Shown one piece after another: positions 17,205 to 26,010 of a stretch of 36,763 nt of DNA (positions within the stretch are counted from its first letter, which is position 1; every line of letters starts with the position of its first letter). The notes beneath the pieces are model-generated. The model was not told the DNA's origin. It did not search any database and saw nothing but the letters and a program-made list of their open reading frames with translations. The position numbers were made by a program, and so were the translations under genes. Origin of the DNA: UBA7672 sp036733305 (GTDB lineage: Bacteria; Pseudomonadota; Alphaproteobacteria; Caulobacterales; Hyphomonadaceae); the NCBI GenBank assembly GCA_036733305.1, contig DAINAT010000023.1, forward strand, positions 1-36,763, given 5' to 3'.

Positions 17205-18302
17205 ATGGCTTGGTATGGTCGCAGACGATCGGGAGAGCCGCGCGTAGGCGCGCGCGCCGTCGTCGTGGGCCTCGGCATCTCCATGTTCGGCATTCTGGCG
17301 ATTCAGACGTCTACGGCCGTTCGCGGCGGTATCGACGCCTCCCGTGAGTCCATGGATGGCGTCGCCGCCAACCTCGCCAACTTCTCCTCCGGCATTGCCG
17401 GCTGGTCGTTCGGCTTCGGCCGTAACGCTGAAGACGAAGCCAAGATTGTAGAGCTCGAAGCCCGCGTCCGCGATCTCCAGCGTTGGAAAGACCTCGCTGA
17501 AACCATGGCTCTCCGCATGGAGCGCTATGAAAAGCTGCTCGATCTTGTCGGCGAAACCCAGGGTCAGTCCGTGACGGCCCGCGTCGTGGCCGAGGAAAAT
17601 GGCCCGTTCGCCGCCACCCGCATCGCCAATGCCGGCGCCGCCAACGGCGTCCGCGAGGGCTTTGCGGTGGTCAACGAGAACGGTCTCGTCGGCCGTGTGA
17701 TCCGCGTCGGCGAATACACCTCGCGTATCCTGCTGCTCACCGACTTCTCCAGCCGCATCCCGGTCATGGGCACACAGTCGGGCGACCGCGCGCTGCTCGT
17801 CGGCGACAGCGGCTCGGGCGCGCAGCTGCTCGAACCGGAAACGCCGGACAAGATTATCGCGGGCGAAGTCTGGGTCACCTCGGGCGACGACGGCAAGCTG
17901 CCGCTCGGCGTGCGCGTCGGCACAGCCCGCAAGGATGGCGCAGGCTGGCGCATTGATCTTGAGATGGAACGCTCGCCGGTTGACTTCGTCCGCCTCGTCC
18001 CCCCGCCAGATTTCGCAGCGCCGGAATCCGCCCCAGAACTCGGCGGCGTCCGTCCGAACACGGACGACAGCCTGCGCTCAACCACCGCTACGATCGTCGC
18101 CGCGCCGGCTGAAACGCCCGCCGGTCCGGGGGCTTCGCCCACGCGTCCCGCCACCACGACGCCGCGTCCGGCGGCAGCGACGCCCGCTGCTCCGCCCCAA
18201 ACACAACCCGCAACACCGCAGGCCGCAACGCCCCAACCTGCAACACCGCAACCGGCACAGCCGGGCGTGCAAGGGGCCGGCGGGCAGGGGGGCGGTCAGT
18301 GA
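17205..18302 (+). CDS. mreC: Rod shape-determining protein MreC
   Basis: 365 residues. There is a single N-terminal membrane helix (VVVGLGISMFGILAIQTS), a periplasmic coiled coil (about 80-115, VELEARVRDLQRWKDLAETM) and the double beta-barrel core with VVNENGLVGRVIRVGEYTSRILLLTD, the MreC hallmark. The C-terminal 80 residues are low-complexity Ala/Pro/Thr/Gln with TPQPA-like repeats, longer than in E. coli. MreC binds MreD and PBP2 and activates PBP2. A GGAG precedes the ATG at 17205. The stop overlaps the mreD GTG start. Confidence 0.95.
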   Translation: MAWYGRRRSGEPRVGARAVVVGLGISMFGILAIQTSTAVRGGIDASRESMDGVAANLANFSSGIAGWSFGFGRNAEDEAKIVELEARVRDLQRWKDLAETMALRMERYEKLLDLVGETQGQSVTARVVAEENGPFAATRIANAGAANGVREGFAVVNENGLVGRVIRVGEYTSRILLLTDFSSRIPVMGTQSGDRALLVGDSGSGAQLLEPETPDKIIAGEVWVTSGDDGKLPLGVRVGTARKDGAGWRIDLEMERSPVDFVRLVPPPDFAAPESAPELGGVRPNTDDSLRSTTATIVAAPAETPAGPGASPTRPATTTPRPAAATPAAPPQTQPATPQAATPQPATPQPAQPGVQGAGGQGGGQ

Positions 18303-18787
18303 CGCTGCCCTGGCGCCTCTGGGTGCTCTTGCTCACGGTGCTTGCTGCACTGACATCAGCCTTCGGCATGCAGGTCGGCATGGCTGGCGCCTGGTGGCCG
18401 ATCGCTGGCTTGTGGCTCGCAGCAGGCTTGGCGTCCTTTGGCCTGTCCGTCTGGGTCGCCGGTTGCCTCATGATGCTCGGCGTCGCCATGGACTTCCTCG
18501 GCGAAGCGCCCATCGGCGCATGGCCGTTGGCCCTTCTGGCCGCCTACGGCGTTGCGCTGATCGCCTGGGATCGCCAGCCGCCCATGCCGGTCATTTTCGC
18601 TGAGATCATTGCGCTCGTCGGCGGGTTCATCGCCGCCATCGTTGCGCTCGGCGTCGCCGGCAGCGTAGCAGGCCACACAGGCTTCGCACGCGGACCTTTG
18701 ATTGCCGACTTCCTCATGACAGCCTTGCTGTATCCGCTGGTTCGCTTTGTAATCGTGCCCGCCAGCATCAGGGTGGCCAGACGATGA
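18299..18787 (+). CDS. mreD: Rod shape-determining protein MreD
   Basis: 162 residues, with a GTG start in the overlap GTGA with mreC (translational coupling). It is an all-membrane protein with about five hydrophobic segments, beginning LPWRLWVLLLTVLAALTSAFGM. Sequence conservation in MreD is low; identity rests on position between mreC and mrdA, size and topology. It scaffolds MreC/RodA/PBP2 in the elongasome. The stop TGA (18785-18787) is embedded in an ATGA that starts a 17-bp tandem repeat leading to mrdA. Confidence 0.9.
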   Translation: MTLPWRLWVLLLTVLAALTSAFGMQVGMAGAWWPIAGLWLAAGLASFGLSVWVAGCLMMLGVAMDFLGEAPIGAWPLALLAAYGVALIAWDRQPPMPVIFAEIIALVGGFIAAIVALGVAGSVAGHTGFARGPLIADFLMTALLYPLVRFVIVPASIRVARR

Positions 18788-18834
18788 ACGGGGCCAAGCC
18801 ATGAACGGGGCCAGTGCATGAACAGGGACTGGAG
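18784..18834 (+). repeat. Three 17-bp tandem repeats at the mreD/mrdA junction
   Basis: Units begin at 18784, 18801 and 18818: ATGAACGGGGCCAAGCC, ATGAACGGGGCCAGTGC, ATGAACAGGGACTGGAG. Each starts with an ATG in a different frame; the first overlaps the mreD stop and the third is the mrdA start. Confidence 0.85.
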
Positions 18835-20818
18835 AAATCAGTTTCCCTCGCGCCGGAACATGTTTCTGGTCACGGGCGGTATCCTGTTCACGGGCCTCAC
18901 CGTCCGTCTCGCGGAGCTGCAGCTCTTCCGTCAGGCCGAGTTCGAAACCAAGGCGCGCGAAACCCGCATCCGCCTCGAACCCGCCCCGCCTCACCGTGGC
19001 ACGATCTATGATCGCACCGGCCGCGTCCTCGCAGGCTCGAAGCGCAACTTCTACGTTACACTCCGCCCCGAACTCGCGGGCGACCGCACGCAGATCATCG
19101 ACGTCATCGACCGCCTCTCGCGCATCGTGCCGCTCAGCGAAAACCGCAGGCGCTCAGTCACGCAGGAGGCCACCACCGGTCCGCGCTTCCGCGACATCCT
19201 CGTGGCCGACGACCTGACGTGGGAAGAGTTCGCGCAGGTCAACGTCATGTCGCCCGAACTTTCGGGCGTCAGCGCCGAAGTGGGCGAGCTGCGCTCCTAT
19301 CCACTGCAGGCCGCATTCTACCACACCATCGGCTACGTCCAGAAAGCCAACGAAGCCGACATCACGCGGATGACGGAGATCGAGCTCAAGGCCGTCAACG
19401 AAAGCATTGAATCTCCTGCCGGCAAGGCCCGCGCCGCCGCCGTCCGTCGCCTCTATCGCCACCCCGCTATGCGCGTAGGCAAGTCCGGCATCGAAGCCTA
19501 TGGCGAAGTCGAGCTGAAGGGCGAACCCGGCAAGATCCGCATGTTGCAGAACGCCGGCGGCCGCGTGATCGACCGTCTGCCCAGCGACGACCTCGCCGGC
19601 AAACCCGGCGCCGAGATCGTTCTGTCGATCGACGCCGAACTCCAGAACTACGCCATCCAGCGCTTCGGCGCCGAAGCCGGCAGCGTCGTGATGATCGACG
19701 TCGATAGCGGCGACGTCGTCTGCATGATGTCGACGCCAGCGCCCGATCCCAACGCCTTCGTCAGCGGCATCGGCTCCACGCTCTTCAAGTCGCTTCAGTC
19801 AGACGAGCGTAACCCGCTCTATCACAAAGCCTATGACGGCGTTTATCCGCCGGGCTCGACCTTCAAGACAATCGTCGCCGCTGCTGCGCTGGAAAGCGGA
19901 GCTATGTCGCCGGAAGAGACGGTCAATTGCAGCGGCAAGGCGTGGTATTACAACCGCTTCTACAACTGCTGGCGGCCGCAAGGGCACGGCAGCGTAAACC
20001 TCCACGCTGGCCTTCAGAAATCCTGCGACTGCTATTTCTATCGTGCGGCTGAGAAGACCGGCATCGAAGCCATCGCTGACGTCGCCAAGCGCTTTGGCCT
20101 TGGCCATCGCTACGAACTCGGTCTCACCGGTGGCAAGGTCGGCTCAGTCCCCAACGACGCCTGGAAGCGCAAGGTCATCGGCGAGCAGTGGTACGCCGGC
20201 GACACGATCAGCGCGGCGATCGGGCAGGGCTATGTAACCGCGACACCGTTCCAGCTCGCCGTCATGTGCGCGCGAATTGCTGGAGGCGAGAAAACGCCAG
20301 ATCCGCACCTGATCGTTAGCGGCATGAAGGTTCCCGACAACACCATCACCCCCATGGGACAATTCAAGCCGGGCGTGATCGAAGCCGTTCGGTCCGGCAT
20401 GTTCGGCGTCACCAGCGAGCCGGGTGGTACAGCCTATAGCTACCTTCAAGGTGGATCGGTTGATCCCAAAGGCGAACTGCCTGCTCCCTACACAAACGCG
20501 CATATGGCCGGGAAATCGGGCACCGCGCAGGTTCGTGTCATCTTGGCGTCCGAGCGAAATTCGCGCGGCGAAGCGATCAAGAACGACAAGCTGCCCTGGC
20601 GCTTGCGCGACCATGCGCTGTTCATCGCGTATGCGCCGGCAGACAAGCCGCGCTACGCCGTTTCCATCGTGATCGAGCACGGCGTGTCTGGCTCGGGTCT
20701 CGCGGCGCCGATGGCTCGCGACCTCCTCGCCCACGCCCTGAAATACGACACCGGCGCCCGCAAGCCCTTCGTGCCGCAACAGCGTGAAGTCGCGGGCAGC
20801 GAGGCCAAGCCGACATGA
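18818..20818 (+). CDS. mrdA: Penicillin-binding protein 2 (peptidoglycan transpeptidase)
   Basis: 666 residues. Short cytoplasmic N-terminus and one TM (FLVTGGILFTGLTVRLAEL), then the dimerisation domain and transpeptidase domain. Catalytic motifs: YPPGSTFK (SxxK nucleophile), SCD (SxN-like, in LQKSCDCYFY) and KSGTAQV (KTG-type box). The motif APPHRGTIYDRTGRVLA is typical of class B PBPs of the elongasome. It crosslinks side-wall peptidoglycan with RodA. The C-terminus continues about 40 residues past the last domain motif. The stop TGA is in an ATGA, with a second ATG 28 bases later as the rodA start. Confidence 0.96.
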   Translation: MNRDWRNQFPSRRNMFLVTGGILFTGLTVRLAELQLFRQAEFETKARETRIRLEPAPPHRGTIYDRTGRVLAGSKRNFYVTLRPELAGDRTQIIDVIDRLSRIVPLSENRRRSVTQEATTGPRFRDILVADDLTWEEFAQVNVMSPELSGVSAEVGELRSYPLQAAFYHTIGYVQKANEADITRMTEIELKAVNESIESPAGKARAAAVRRLYRHPAMRVGKSGIEAYGEVELKGEPGKIRMLQNAGGRVIDRLPSDDLAGKPGAEIVLSIDAELQNYAIQRFGAEAGSVVMIDVDSGDVVCMMSTPAPDPNAFVSGIGSTLFKSLQSDERNPLYHKAYDGVYPPGSTFKTIVAAAALESGAMSPEETVNCSGKAWYYNRFYNCWRPQGHGSVNLHAGLQKSCDCYFYRAAEKTGIEAIADVAKRFGLGHRYELGLTGGKVGSVPNDAWKRKVIGEQWYAGDTISAAIGQGYVTATPFQLAVMCARIAGGEKTPDPHLIVSGMKVPDNTITPMGQFKPGVIEAVRSGMFGVTSEPGGTAYSYLQGGSVDPKGELPAPYTNAHMAGKSGTAQVRVILASERNSRGEAIKNDKLPWRLRDHALFIAYAPADKPRYAVSIVIEHGVSGSGLAAPMARDLLAHALKYDTGARKPFVPQQREVAGSEAKPT

Positions 20819-20851
20819 TTAGGGCCGGAGGCGTAAGCCGACATGATTAGG
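20807..20851 (+). repeat. Duplicated 17-bp start region at the mrdA/rodA junction
   Basis: AAGCCGACATGATTAGG occurs at 20807-20823 and 20835-20851, spaced 28 bases. The first ATG (20815) overlaps the mrdA stop and opens an 11-codon frame ending TAG; the second ATG (20843) starts rodA. GGAGG (20827-20831) lies between them. Confidence 0.85.
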
Positions 20852-22000
20852 AAGGACTCGCTCCTCTACAAGCTGACGCAGCTGCATTGGTTCCTGCTGC
20901 TGACGATCATTGCGCTCGCCTTCTTCGGCACGCTGGTCCTGTTCTCAGCCGGCTCCAGCGCGCACGATCTCGCGACGGGGCTCCTGCACATCGACGCCAG
21001 CTATGCGATCGCGCATGCGGGTCGCTTCATCCTGATGCTGGGCGTCGCCCTCATTGTCGCGCTGCTGCCGCTCAGGTTATGGGCCGCCGTCGCCTATCCC
21101 GGCTACATTGTCGGCGTCATCATGTTGGTCATGGTCGACTTCGGCGGCGTCGTCGTGAACGGCGCCGAGCGCTGGCTTCAGATCCTGCCCGGCTTCCGTC
21201 TCCAGCCGTCGGAGCTGATGAAGATCGCCGTGCCGCTGGCCCTCGCGCGATACTATCACCAGTCCTTCTCCGCCGGCCGCAACAGCATCTGGGTTCACAT
21301 TATCGCCTTCATGATGGTTGTGATTCCGGTCGGCCTCGTCCTGCGCCAGCCAGACCTTGGCACCGCGCTGATGATCCTCGGCACGGGCTGCGCCGTCATC
21401 TTCTTCGCCGGCATCAGTCTGCGGATCGTCGTCTCGATCCTCCTGCTCGTCGCGGCGATGGTCCCCGTCGTCTACTTCTTCGCGCTGCACGATTACCAGC
21501 GCCAGCGCATCGAGACGATGTTCAACCCCGAGGCCGATCCGCTCGGCGCCGGCTACCAGCTCCAGCAGGGCCTCATCGCCATCGGTTCTGGCGGCGTCGC
21601 CGGCAAGGGCTTCATGGAAGGCGCCCAGAAGGAACTCGACTACATCCCCGAGCAGCACACCGACTTCATCTTCACCATCGTGGCGGAGGAGTTCGGCTTC
21701 GTCGGCGCCATCGTCCTGCTGGTCGCCTGGGGTGTCTGCATCATCCAGGGCATGCAGATCGCCGGAAACAGCCGAAGTACATTCGGAGGCCTCGCCGCGG
21801 CCGGCTTCGTATCGACCCTGCTGCTCTACGTGGTCATCAATATCGGCATGGTTATCGGCCTTCTCCCGGTCGTGGGCATACCTTTGCCGCTAATTTCGTA
21901 TGGCGGCACGGTTGTTGTCACGGTTATGGTTGGTTTCGGGCTGTTGATGGCTGTACACCTCAACCGCGCGAACGATATGACCCTTCGCGGCGTGTTCTGA
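20843..22000 (+). CDS. mrdB: Peptidoglycan glycosyltransferase RodA (SEDS family)
   Basis: 385 residues, about ten membrane helices (mrdB = rodA). SEDS landmarks: LQPSELMKIAVPLALARYYH, VLRQPDLGTALMILG, FVGAIVLLVAWGVCI and the closing GIPLPLISYGGTVVVTVMVGFGLLMAVH. It polymerises glycan strands from lipid II at the side wall in a complex with PBP2. It ends the mreBCD-mrdA-rodA cluster; the next gene starts after 70 bases on the same strand and encodes an unrelated Na+ symporter. Confidence 0.97.
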   Translation: MIRKDSLLYKLTQLHWFLLLTIIALAFFGTLVLFSAGSSAHDLATGLLHIDASYAIAHAGRFILMLGVALIVALLPLRLWAAVAYPGYIVGVIMLVMVDFGGVVVNGAERWLQILPGFRLQPSELMKIAVPLALARYYHQSFSAGRNSIWVHIIAFMMVVIPVGLVLRQPDLGTALMILGTGCAVIFFAGISLRIVVSILLLVAAMVPVVYFFALHDYQRQRIETMFNPEADPLGAGYQLQQGLIAIGSGGVAGKGFMEGAQKELDYIPEQHTDFIFTIVAEEFGFVGAIVLLVAWGVCIIQGMQIAGNSRSTFGGLAAAGFVSTLLLYVVINIGMVIGLLPVVGIPLPLISYGGTVVVTVMVGFGLLMAVHLNRANDMTLRGVF

Positions 22001-22070
22001 TTCCGGCTCTCCAGCCGGGCGGATTGCCGGGTTGGGCCGATAGAGCCGGGACTGACAGAGCAGGGGCCGC

Positions 22071-23432
22071 ATGACCATCGCAGGACGCGTTGACCGCAAG
22101 AGCGAGACCTGGTCGTCCCGCTTCGGCTTCATCATGGCCGCCGTCGGCTCGTCCGTCGGCCTCGGCAATATCTGGCGCTTCACCTACACGACCGGCGAGA
22201 ACGGTGGCGGCGCGTTCGTCATCGCCTACCTCGTCTGCCTCGCCCTGATCGCATTCCCGCTGCTTGCCGCCGAATACGCCATCGGCCGCCGCTCGGGCCA
22301 CTCCGCTGTCGAGAGCGTTCAGGCGCTCGCCCGCGCCTCGGGCAAGAGCGAACTCTGGGGCGGCGTCGCCTGGCTGGGCATGCTCTCCGCCTTCTTCATC
22401 CTCACCTTCTATTGCGTCGTGTCGGCCTGGTTCATGGCCTACATCCCCTTCGCGATTTCCGGCGCCTTCGCCAACGATGTCGGCCTGCTCGAACAATCGC
22501 AGCAACGCTTCGACGCCGTCACCTCGAAGGAAAACCTGCCTGCGCTGCTGGGCTACCTCGCCATCTTCATCGGCCTCGCGGTCACCGTCGTGGGGCGGGG
22601 CGTCAAGCGCGGCATCGAGCGCGCATCCACCATCCTCATGCCGGTCTTCATCCTGGTCCTGCTGATCCTGCTCGGCTTCGGCATAGCCAACGGCGCCTTT
22701 GGTGAAGCGCTGTCCTTCCTCACCCGCGTCCGCGCGGAAGACTTCTCCTTCTCCATGCTGCTCGATGCGCTGGCCCAGTCCTTCTTCGCCACCGGCGTCG
22801 GCGCCGCCGTCATGATCACCTACGGCGCTTATCTGAAGGGCGATGCAGACGTTCCGCGCTCTTCCGCCATCGTCGCGCTGTCGGATACCGCCGTGGCGCT
22901 GGTCGCAGCGCTCGTCGTCTTCTCGCTCGTCTTCGCCGTCGGCAGCGAACCGAACGCCGGTTTCAGCCTGCTGTTCGTGAACCTCCCCATCGGTCTCGCC
23001 CAGATGCCCTTCGGCGCGCTCATCGGCGGCGCATTCTTCCTGCTGGCCCTGTTCGCCGCGCTCGCCTCGTCGATCGCCCTGATGGAAGTGGCCGTCTCCT
23101 GGCTCGACGAACGCACCGGCGTCACCCGTTGGGGCGCAGCCCTCGGCGTCGGTTTCACCGTCTTCATTATCGGCGCAGGCTACGTCTATTCGCGCGAATA
23201 CATCGGCTTCGTCGATTTCGTGGCGTCCTCGCTCCTGATGCCGCTCGGCGGCTTCCTGATCGCGATCTTCGCGGGCTGGATCATCGAGAAGAAGATGATG
23301 CAGGCCGAATTCGGCATGCCCTTCTTCCGCATCTGGCAACCGCTCGTGCGCTGGGTCGTCCCCATCGCCATCGGTGTGATCCTGGTCCTCGGCGTATGGG
23401 AAAAAGTCCACGAAGTCGGCTTCGGCTATTAA
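22071..23432 (+). CDS. Sodium-dependent transporter, neurotransmitter:sodium symporter (NSS/SNF) family
   Basis: 453 residues, about 11-12 hydrophobic segments. The N-terminal signature SRFGFIMAAVGSSVGLGNIWRFTYTTGENGGGAFV is the NSS TM1 Na+/substrate site (GxxxGLGNxWRFPY-like; here RFTY). TM6-like FSFSMLLDALAQSFFATGVGAAVMITYGAYL and TM8-like ALIGGAFFLLALFAALASSIALME are also characteristic. It probably imports an amino acid with Na+; the substrate is unknown. It may be read through from the rod operon but has its own likely upstream region of 70 bp. Confidence 0.93.
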   Translation: MTIAGRVDRKSETWSSRFGFIMAAVGSSVGLGNIWRFTYTTGENGGGAFVIAYLVCLALIAFPLLAAEYAIGRRSGHSAVESVQALARASGKSELWGGVAWLGMLSAFFILTFYCVVSAWFMAYIPFAISGAFANDVGLLEQSQQRFDAVTSKENLPALLGYLAIFIGLAVTVVGRGVKRGIERASTILMPVFILVLLILLGFGIANGAFGEALSFLTRVRAEDFSFSMLLDALAQSFFATGVGAAVMITYGAYLKGDADVPRSSAIVALSDTAVALVAALVVFSLVFAVGSEPNAGFSLLFVNLPIGLAQMPFGALIGGAFFLLALFAALASSIALMEVAVSWLDERTGVTRWGAALGVGFTVFIIGAGYVYSREYIGFVDFVASSLLMPLGGFLIAIFAGWIIEKKMMQAEFGMPFFRIWQPLVRWVVPIAIGVILVLGVWEKVHEVGFGY

Positions 23433-23474
23433 GTCGACGGCGCGCTCACGACCACGGATTGAATCTGAAGCACG

Positions 23475-23523
23475 CCGTCGTGGTTCGACGGGCGGCGGCT
23501 TCGCCGCCTGCTCACCATGAGGG
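23475..23523. repeat. REP-like palindromic repeat, copy 1 of a pair
   Basis: Contains GTGGTTCG, the hairpin GGCGGC-TTC-GCCGCC and CACCATGAGGGC. It belongs to the same family as 9327-9392 (near-identical GCCGCCTGCTCA and ATGAGGGC). It lies between the convergent symporter and hydrolase genes. Confidence 0.75.
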
Positions 23524-23545
23524 CTAAGCTGCCGTCGGATCTGTA

Positions 23546-23598
23546 GCCCTCATCCTGAGCAGCGCAGCAAAGCTGCGCGTCAGTCGAAGGACGAGGGC
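23546..23598. repeat. REP-like palindromic repeat, copy 2 of a pair (opposite orientation)
   Basis: GCCCTCATCCTGAG and GAAGGACGAGGGC form the outer arms around AGCGCAGC-AAA-GCTGCGC. It runs opposite to the preceding copy, giving a head-to-tail pair between convergent genes that could stop transcription from both sides. Confidence 0.7.
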
Positions 23599-23612
23599 GT
23601 AAGCGAAGCGCG

Positions 23613-24584
23613 CTAACCCAGCTTCTCCGCCAGCATATCGCTCGCCTTGATCAGCTCAGACACTATTCCGGGCTCAAGCGAGGAATGCCCCGCGTCCGGC
23701 ACGATCTTCAGCTGCGACTTCGGCCACGCCTTGTGCAGCGCCCACGCCGACGACAGCGGCGTCACCACGTCATAGCGGCCATGCACGATGATGCCCGGCA
23801 GGTCGCCGAACTTCTCGGCCTGATCCAGCAGCCAGCCATCGGAATCGAAGAAGCCCTTGTTGTAGAAGTAGTGGCACTCGATGCGCGCAAACGCGTCGAG
23901 GAAATCAGCCTCGTCAAACCGCGGCGGTCTTTGGCGCGGCCCCTGGATCGACAGCGTTTCACCTTCCCAGCGCGCCCATGCAGCGGCGGCTTCCGCACGC
24001 GCAGAAGCGTTCTTGCCGGTCAGGCGCTTGTAGAATGCTTTCAGCAAGTCGCCGCGCTCGGCTTCCGGGATCGGCGCGACGTAGCGGTCGAACGCATCCG
24101 GGAAGAGGTTGCTGGCGCCGTTCTGGTAGAACCAGTGGATCTCGCTTTCCTTCAGCAGGAAAACGCCGCGCAGCATCAGGCCCATAACCTGCTTGCGGTG
24201 CATCGCTGCGTAGGCGAGGGCGAGGGTCGATCCCCACGATCCGCCGAACACCACCCACTTCTTGATGCCGAGGTGCGACCGCAGCGTCTCAATGTCGCGC
24301 ACCAGATCCCAGGTTGTGTTTTCGCGCAGTTCCGAATGCGGCGTCGAACGTCCGCAGCCGCGCTGGTCGAACATGATGATGCGGTATCGGCGAGGGTCAA
24401 AGAACCGTCGCATCTCCGGGCTGGAGCCGCCGCCAGGCCCGCCATGTAGCGCAACTACAGGCAATCCGTCGGGATGGCCGCTCTCTTCCCAGTAAAGCTC
24501 GTGCAGGGAACTGACGGCCAGCCGGCCCGTCTTCCTGGGCTCGACAGAGGGGTAAAGCGTGCGGCGAGGGCGGTCTTCATTCAT
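23613..24584 (-). CDS. pip: Prolyl aminopeptidase (proline iminopeptidase, S33 family)
   Basis: 323 residues, alpha/beta hydrolase. LHGGPGGGSSP is the oxyanion HGGPG motif; FDQRGCGRSTPH is the DQRGxGxS motif; FGGSWGSTLALAYA is the nucleophile elbow (GGSWGS). HGRYD gives the acid and DAGHSS the catalytic His. The lineage is that of cytosolic prolyl iminopeptidases releasing N-terminal proline from peptides. Length is normal. It is divergent from the small lipoprotein gene 111 bp away. Confidence 0.95.
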   Translation of the reverse strand: MNEDRPRRTLYPSVEPRKTGRLAVSSLHELYWEESGHPDGLPVVALHGGPGGGSSPEMRRFFDPRRYRIIMFDQRGCGRSTPHSELRENTTWDLVRDIETLRSHLGIKKWVVFGGSWGSTLALAYAAMHRKQVMGLMLRGVFLLKESEIHWFYQNGASNLFPDAFDRYVAPIPEAERGDLLKAFYKRLTGKNASARAEAAAAWARWEGETLSIQGPRQRPPRFDEADFLDAFARIECHYFYNKGFFDSDGWLLDQAEKFGDLPGIIVHGRYDVVTPLSSAWALHKAWPKSQLKIVPDAGHSSLEPGIVSELIKASDMLAEKLG

Positions 24585-24695
24585 GCTTGCTTCATCTACC
24601 GGGCATCAGTCTTAGGTCAAACACATTCGCTCGCTTTTTGCACGGCGTGCGCCTATAACTACCTGACTTGCCACGAACTTCTGGGATTGGGTTCG

Positions 24696-25301
24696 GTGTC
24701 ACGACAACTGGCGTTTCTTGCGTTTATGACATTGGCGCCGCTTGCCGGCTGCGCGACCGTTTCGGTCTATGAGCCCGTTTCGGCCGAAGTTTCCCTTTCC
24801 GAAGAGCAGTCCGAGCTTCGCAAGGCGGCCGACGTCTATTGCAAGGAAGCCCGCGACAAAGGCCTCGCCACCGGCGAAACCAGCCTCACCGCTCTGGCAG
24901 ACATGCTGACCGGCAATCATGACGGCGCGGGCGCCTACTGGCGCAAGATCAACGCCGACAAGGCCGCCCCGGCCACCACCGTCACCCGCGTCCGGGCCGA
25001 CCTGAACACCTCCGCCAAAGGTCTGACGAACCTTACGGCGCTCGCCGATTCCCTGCTGAAATCCTCCAAGCCGACCCGCTCGGACGTGCAGGAGTTCGAG
25101 CGCGCCCTGATCCATGCTCGCCAGGCCCGCGATTCCCTCTCGGATGCTCTGGTGCACGCCAACAAGCGCTCCGAGCGCGAATACCAGATCCTGCTCGAAC
25201 TGGCCCCGATGGACGCAGCGCTGGCCAAGGCCCGCAGCACCGCCGACGACCTCGCCGCCGTCCGCGCCCAGGAACTCTCGGCCGCTCAGGCCTCAAGCTA
25301 A
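24696..25301 (+). CDS. Small helical lipoprotein of unknown function
   Basis: About 201 residues. The start is uncertain (GTG 24696 used, TTG 24687 also possible; the frame is open further upstream, but the signal peptide begins here). Lipobox LAGC follows FLAFMTLAP, so an outer- or inner-membrane-anchored periplasmic lipoprotein is predicted. The mature part is mainly helical and charged, rich in Ala/Leu/Ser, without recognised domains. It is divergent from pip and convergent with the DUF423 gene. Confidence 0.75.
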   Translation: MSRQLAFLAFMTLAPLAGCATVSVYEPVSAEVSLSEEQSELRKAADVYCKEARDKGLATGETSLTALADMLTGNHDGAGAYWRKINADKAAPATTVTRVRADLNTSAKGLTNLTALADSLLKSSKPTRSDVQEFERALIHARQARDSLSDALVHANKRSEREYQILLELAPMDAALAKARSTADDLAAVRAQELSAAQASS

Positions 25302-25324
25302 AGCGCCGTCATTCTCCCACAACT

Positions 25325-25365
25325 TGTCATTCCGAAAGCGCGAAGCGCTATCCGGGACCCATTGC
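25325..25365. repeat. Palindromic intergenic repeat (REP-like)
   Basis: GTCATTCCG, a short AGCGC-GAA-GCGCT hairpin (25337-25349) and CCGGGACCCA, of the kind of alphaproteobacterial intergenic repeat that reads ATTCC...GCGAAGCGC...CCGGGA. It sits between two convergent genes; the remainder of 25302-25439 shows nothing else. Confidence 0.5.
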
Positions 25366-25439
25366 GGGTGCGCGATACCATCGAAATGGATGCTGACTCT
25401 ACGCTGCGCTCCGGCCGGGACGGCAACTCAAGAGCGGAG

Positions 25440-25835
25440 CTACTCGCTCAAACTTCCGTTCCGCTGCCCAAACGCCGCCGTCAGGCCCAGCAGCAACCAG
25501 CCAACGATAAAGCAGATCCCCCCGATCGGGACCAGGAACGTCAGCCCGTCCAGCGGGGTGGGATGGCTCGGAATACCCGCCAGCATGATCTTCCCGATCT
25601 GCACGCCCGCGAACAGCACCACGCTGGCCACAAAGAACCAGCCGCTGATGAACTTCAGTGTCGACCGGAAGGGCAGCGTTACGGCGACAATCGCCGCGAT
25701 CGCATGCACAAACCCATAGAGCAGGGCGCTCTCCCATTGCCGCGTGGCCTCGATCGGGATGGTGTGCGCCCCGGCCGCGCCCGCAGCGACCAGCAGAAGC
25801 CCAAGTAGCGCCGCAGCAACGATGATCGCGCGCAT
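25440..25835 (-). CDS. DUF423 family small membrane protein (YwdK-like)
   Basis: 131 residues, four hydrophobic segments: AIIVAAALLGLLLVAAGAAG, ALLYGFVHAIAAIVAV, FFVASVVLFAGVQIGKIM and TFLVPIGGICFIVGWLLLGL. The motif GAHTIP and the closing TFLVPIGGICFIVGWLLL match DUF423 proteins; function is unknown. The start at 25835 is supported by GGGGAG six bases upstream; the longer frame to 25892 is rejected. It is transcribed away from the mla cluster. Confidence 0.88.
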   Translation of the reverse strand: MRAIIVAAALLGLLLVAAGAAGAHTIPIEATRQWESALLYGFVHAIAAIVAVTLPFRSTLKFISGWFFVASVVLFAGVQIGKIMLAGIPSHPTPLDGLTFLVPIGGICFIVGWLLLGLTAAFGQRNGSLSE

Positions 25836-26010
25836 GTAAACTCCCCAAATAATTCTAGTGGGAACCTCATGCTTTCTAGCAGGTAAACACACCGTCTAGC
25901 GAGCAATTGGGCTGAATAGCACTAATCACATGATGCAACCCGCAAGGGAAGTTCATCGCGACCTTGCCGTGATTGGTGTTTGCTACACATTTCTACTGTA
26001 AATATTGATC

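Noticed and set aside
18100..18290. Short repeats that could be mistaken for a CRISPR array
   Set aside because: They encode the Ala/Pro/Thr/Gln tail of MreC in frame; spacing is irregular and there are no unique spacers.
19154..22183. Long open frames on the minus strand opposite the rod operon and symporter
   Set aside because: They are shadows caused by GC-rich third positions; the plus-strand genes are unmistakable by motif and order.
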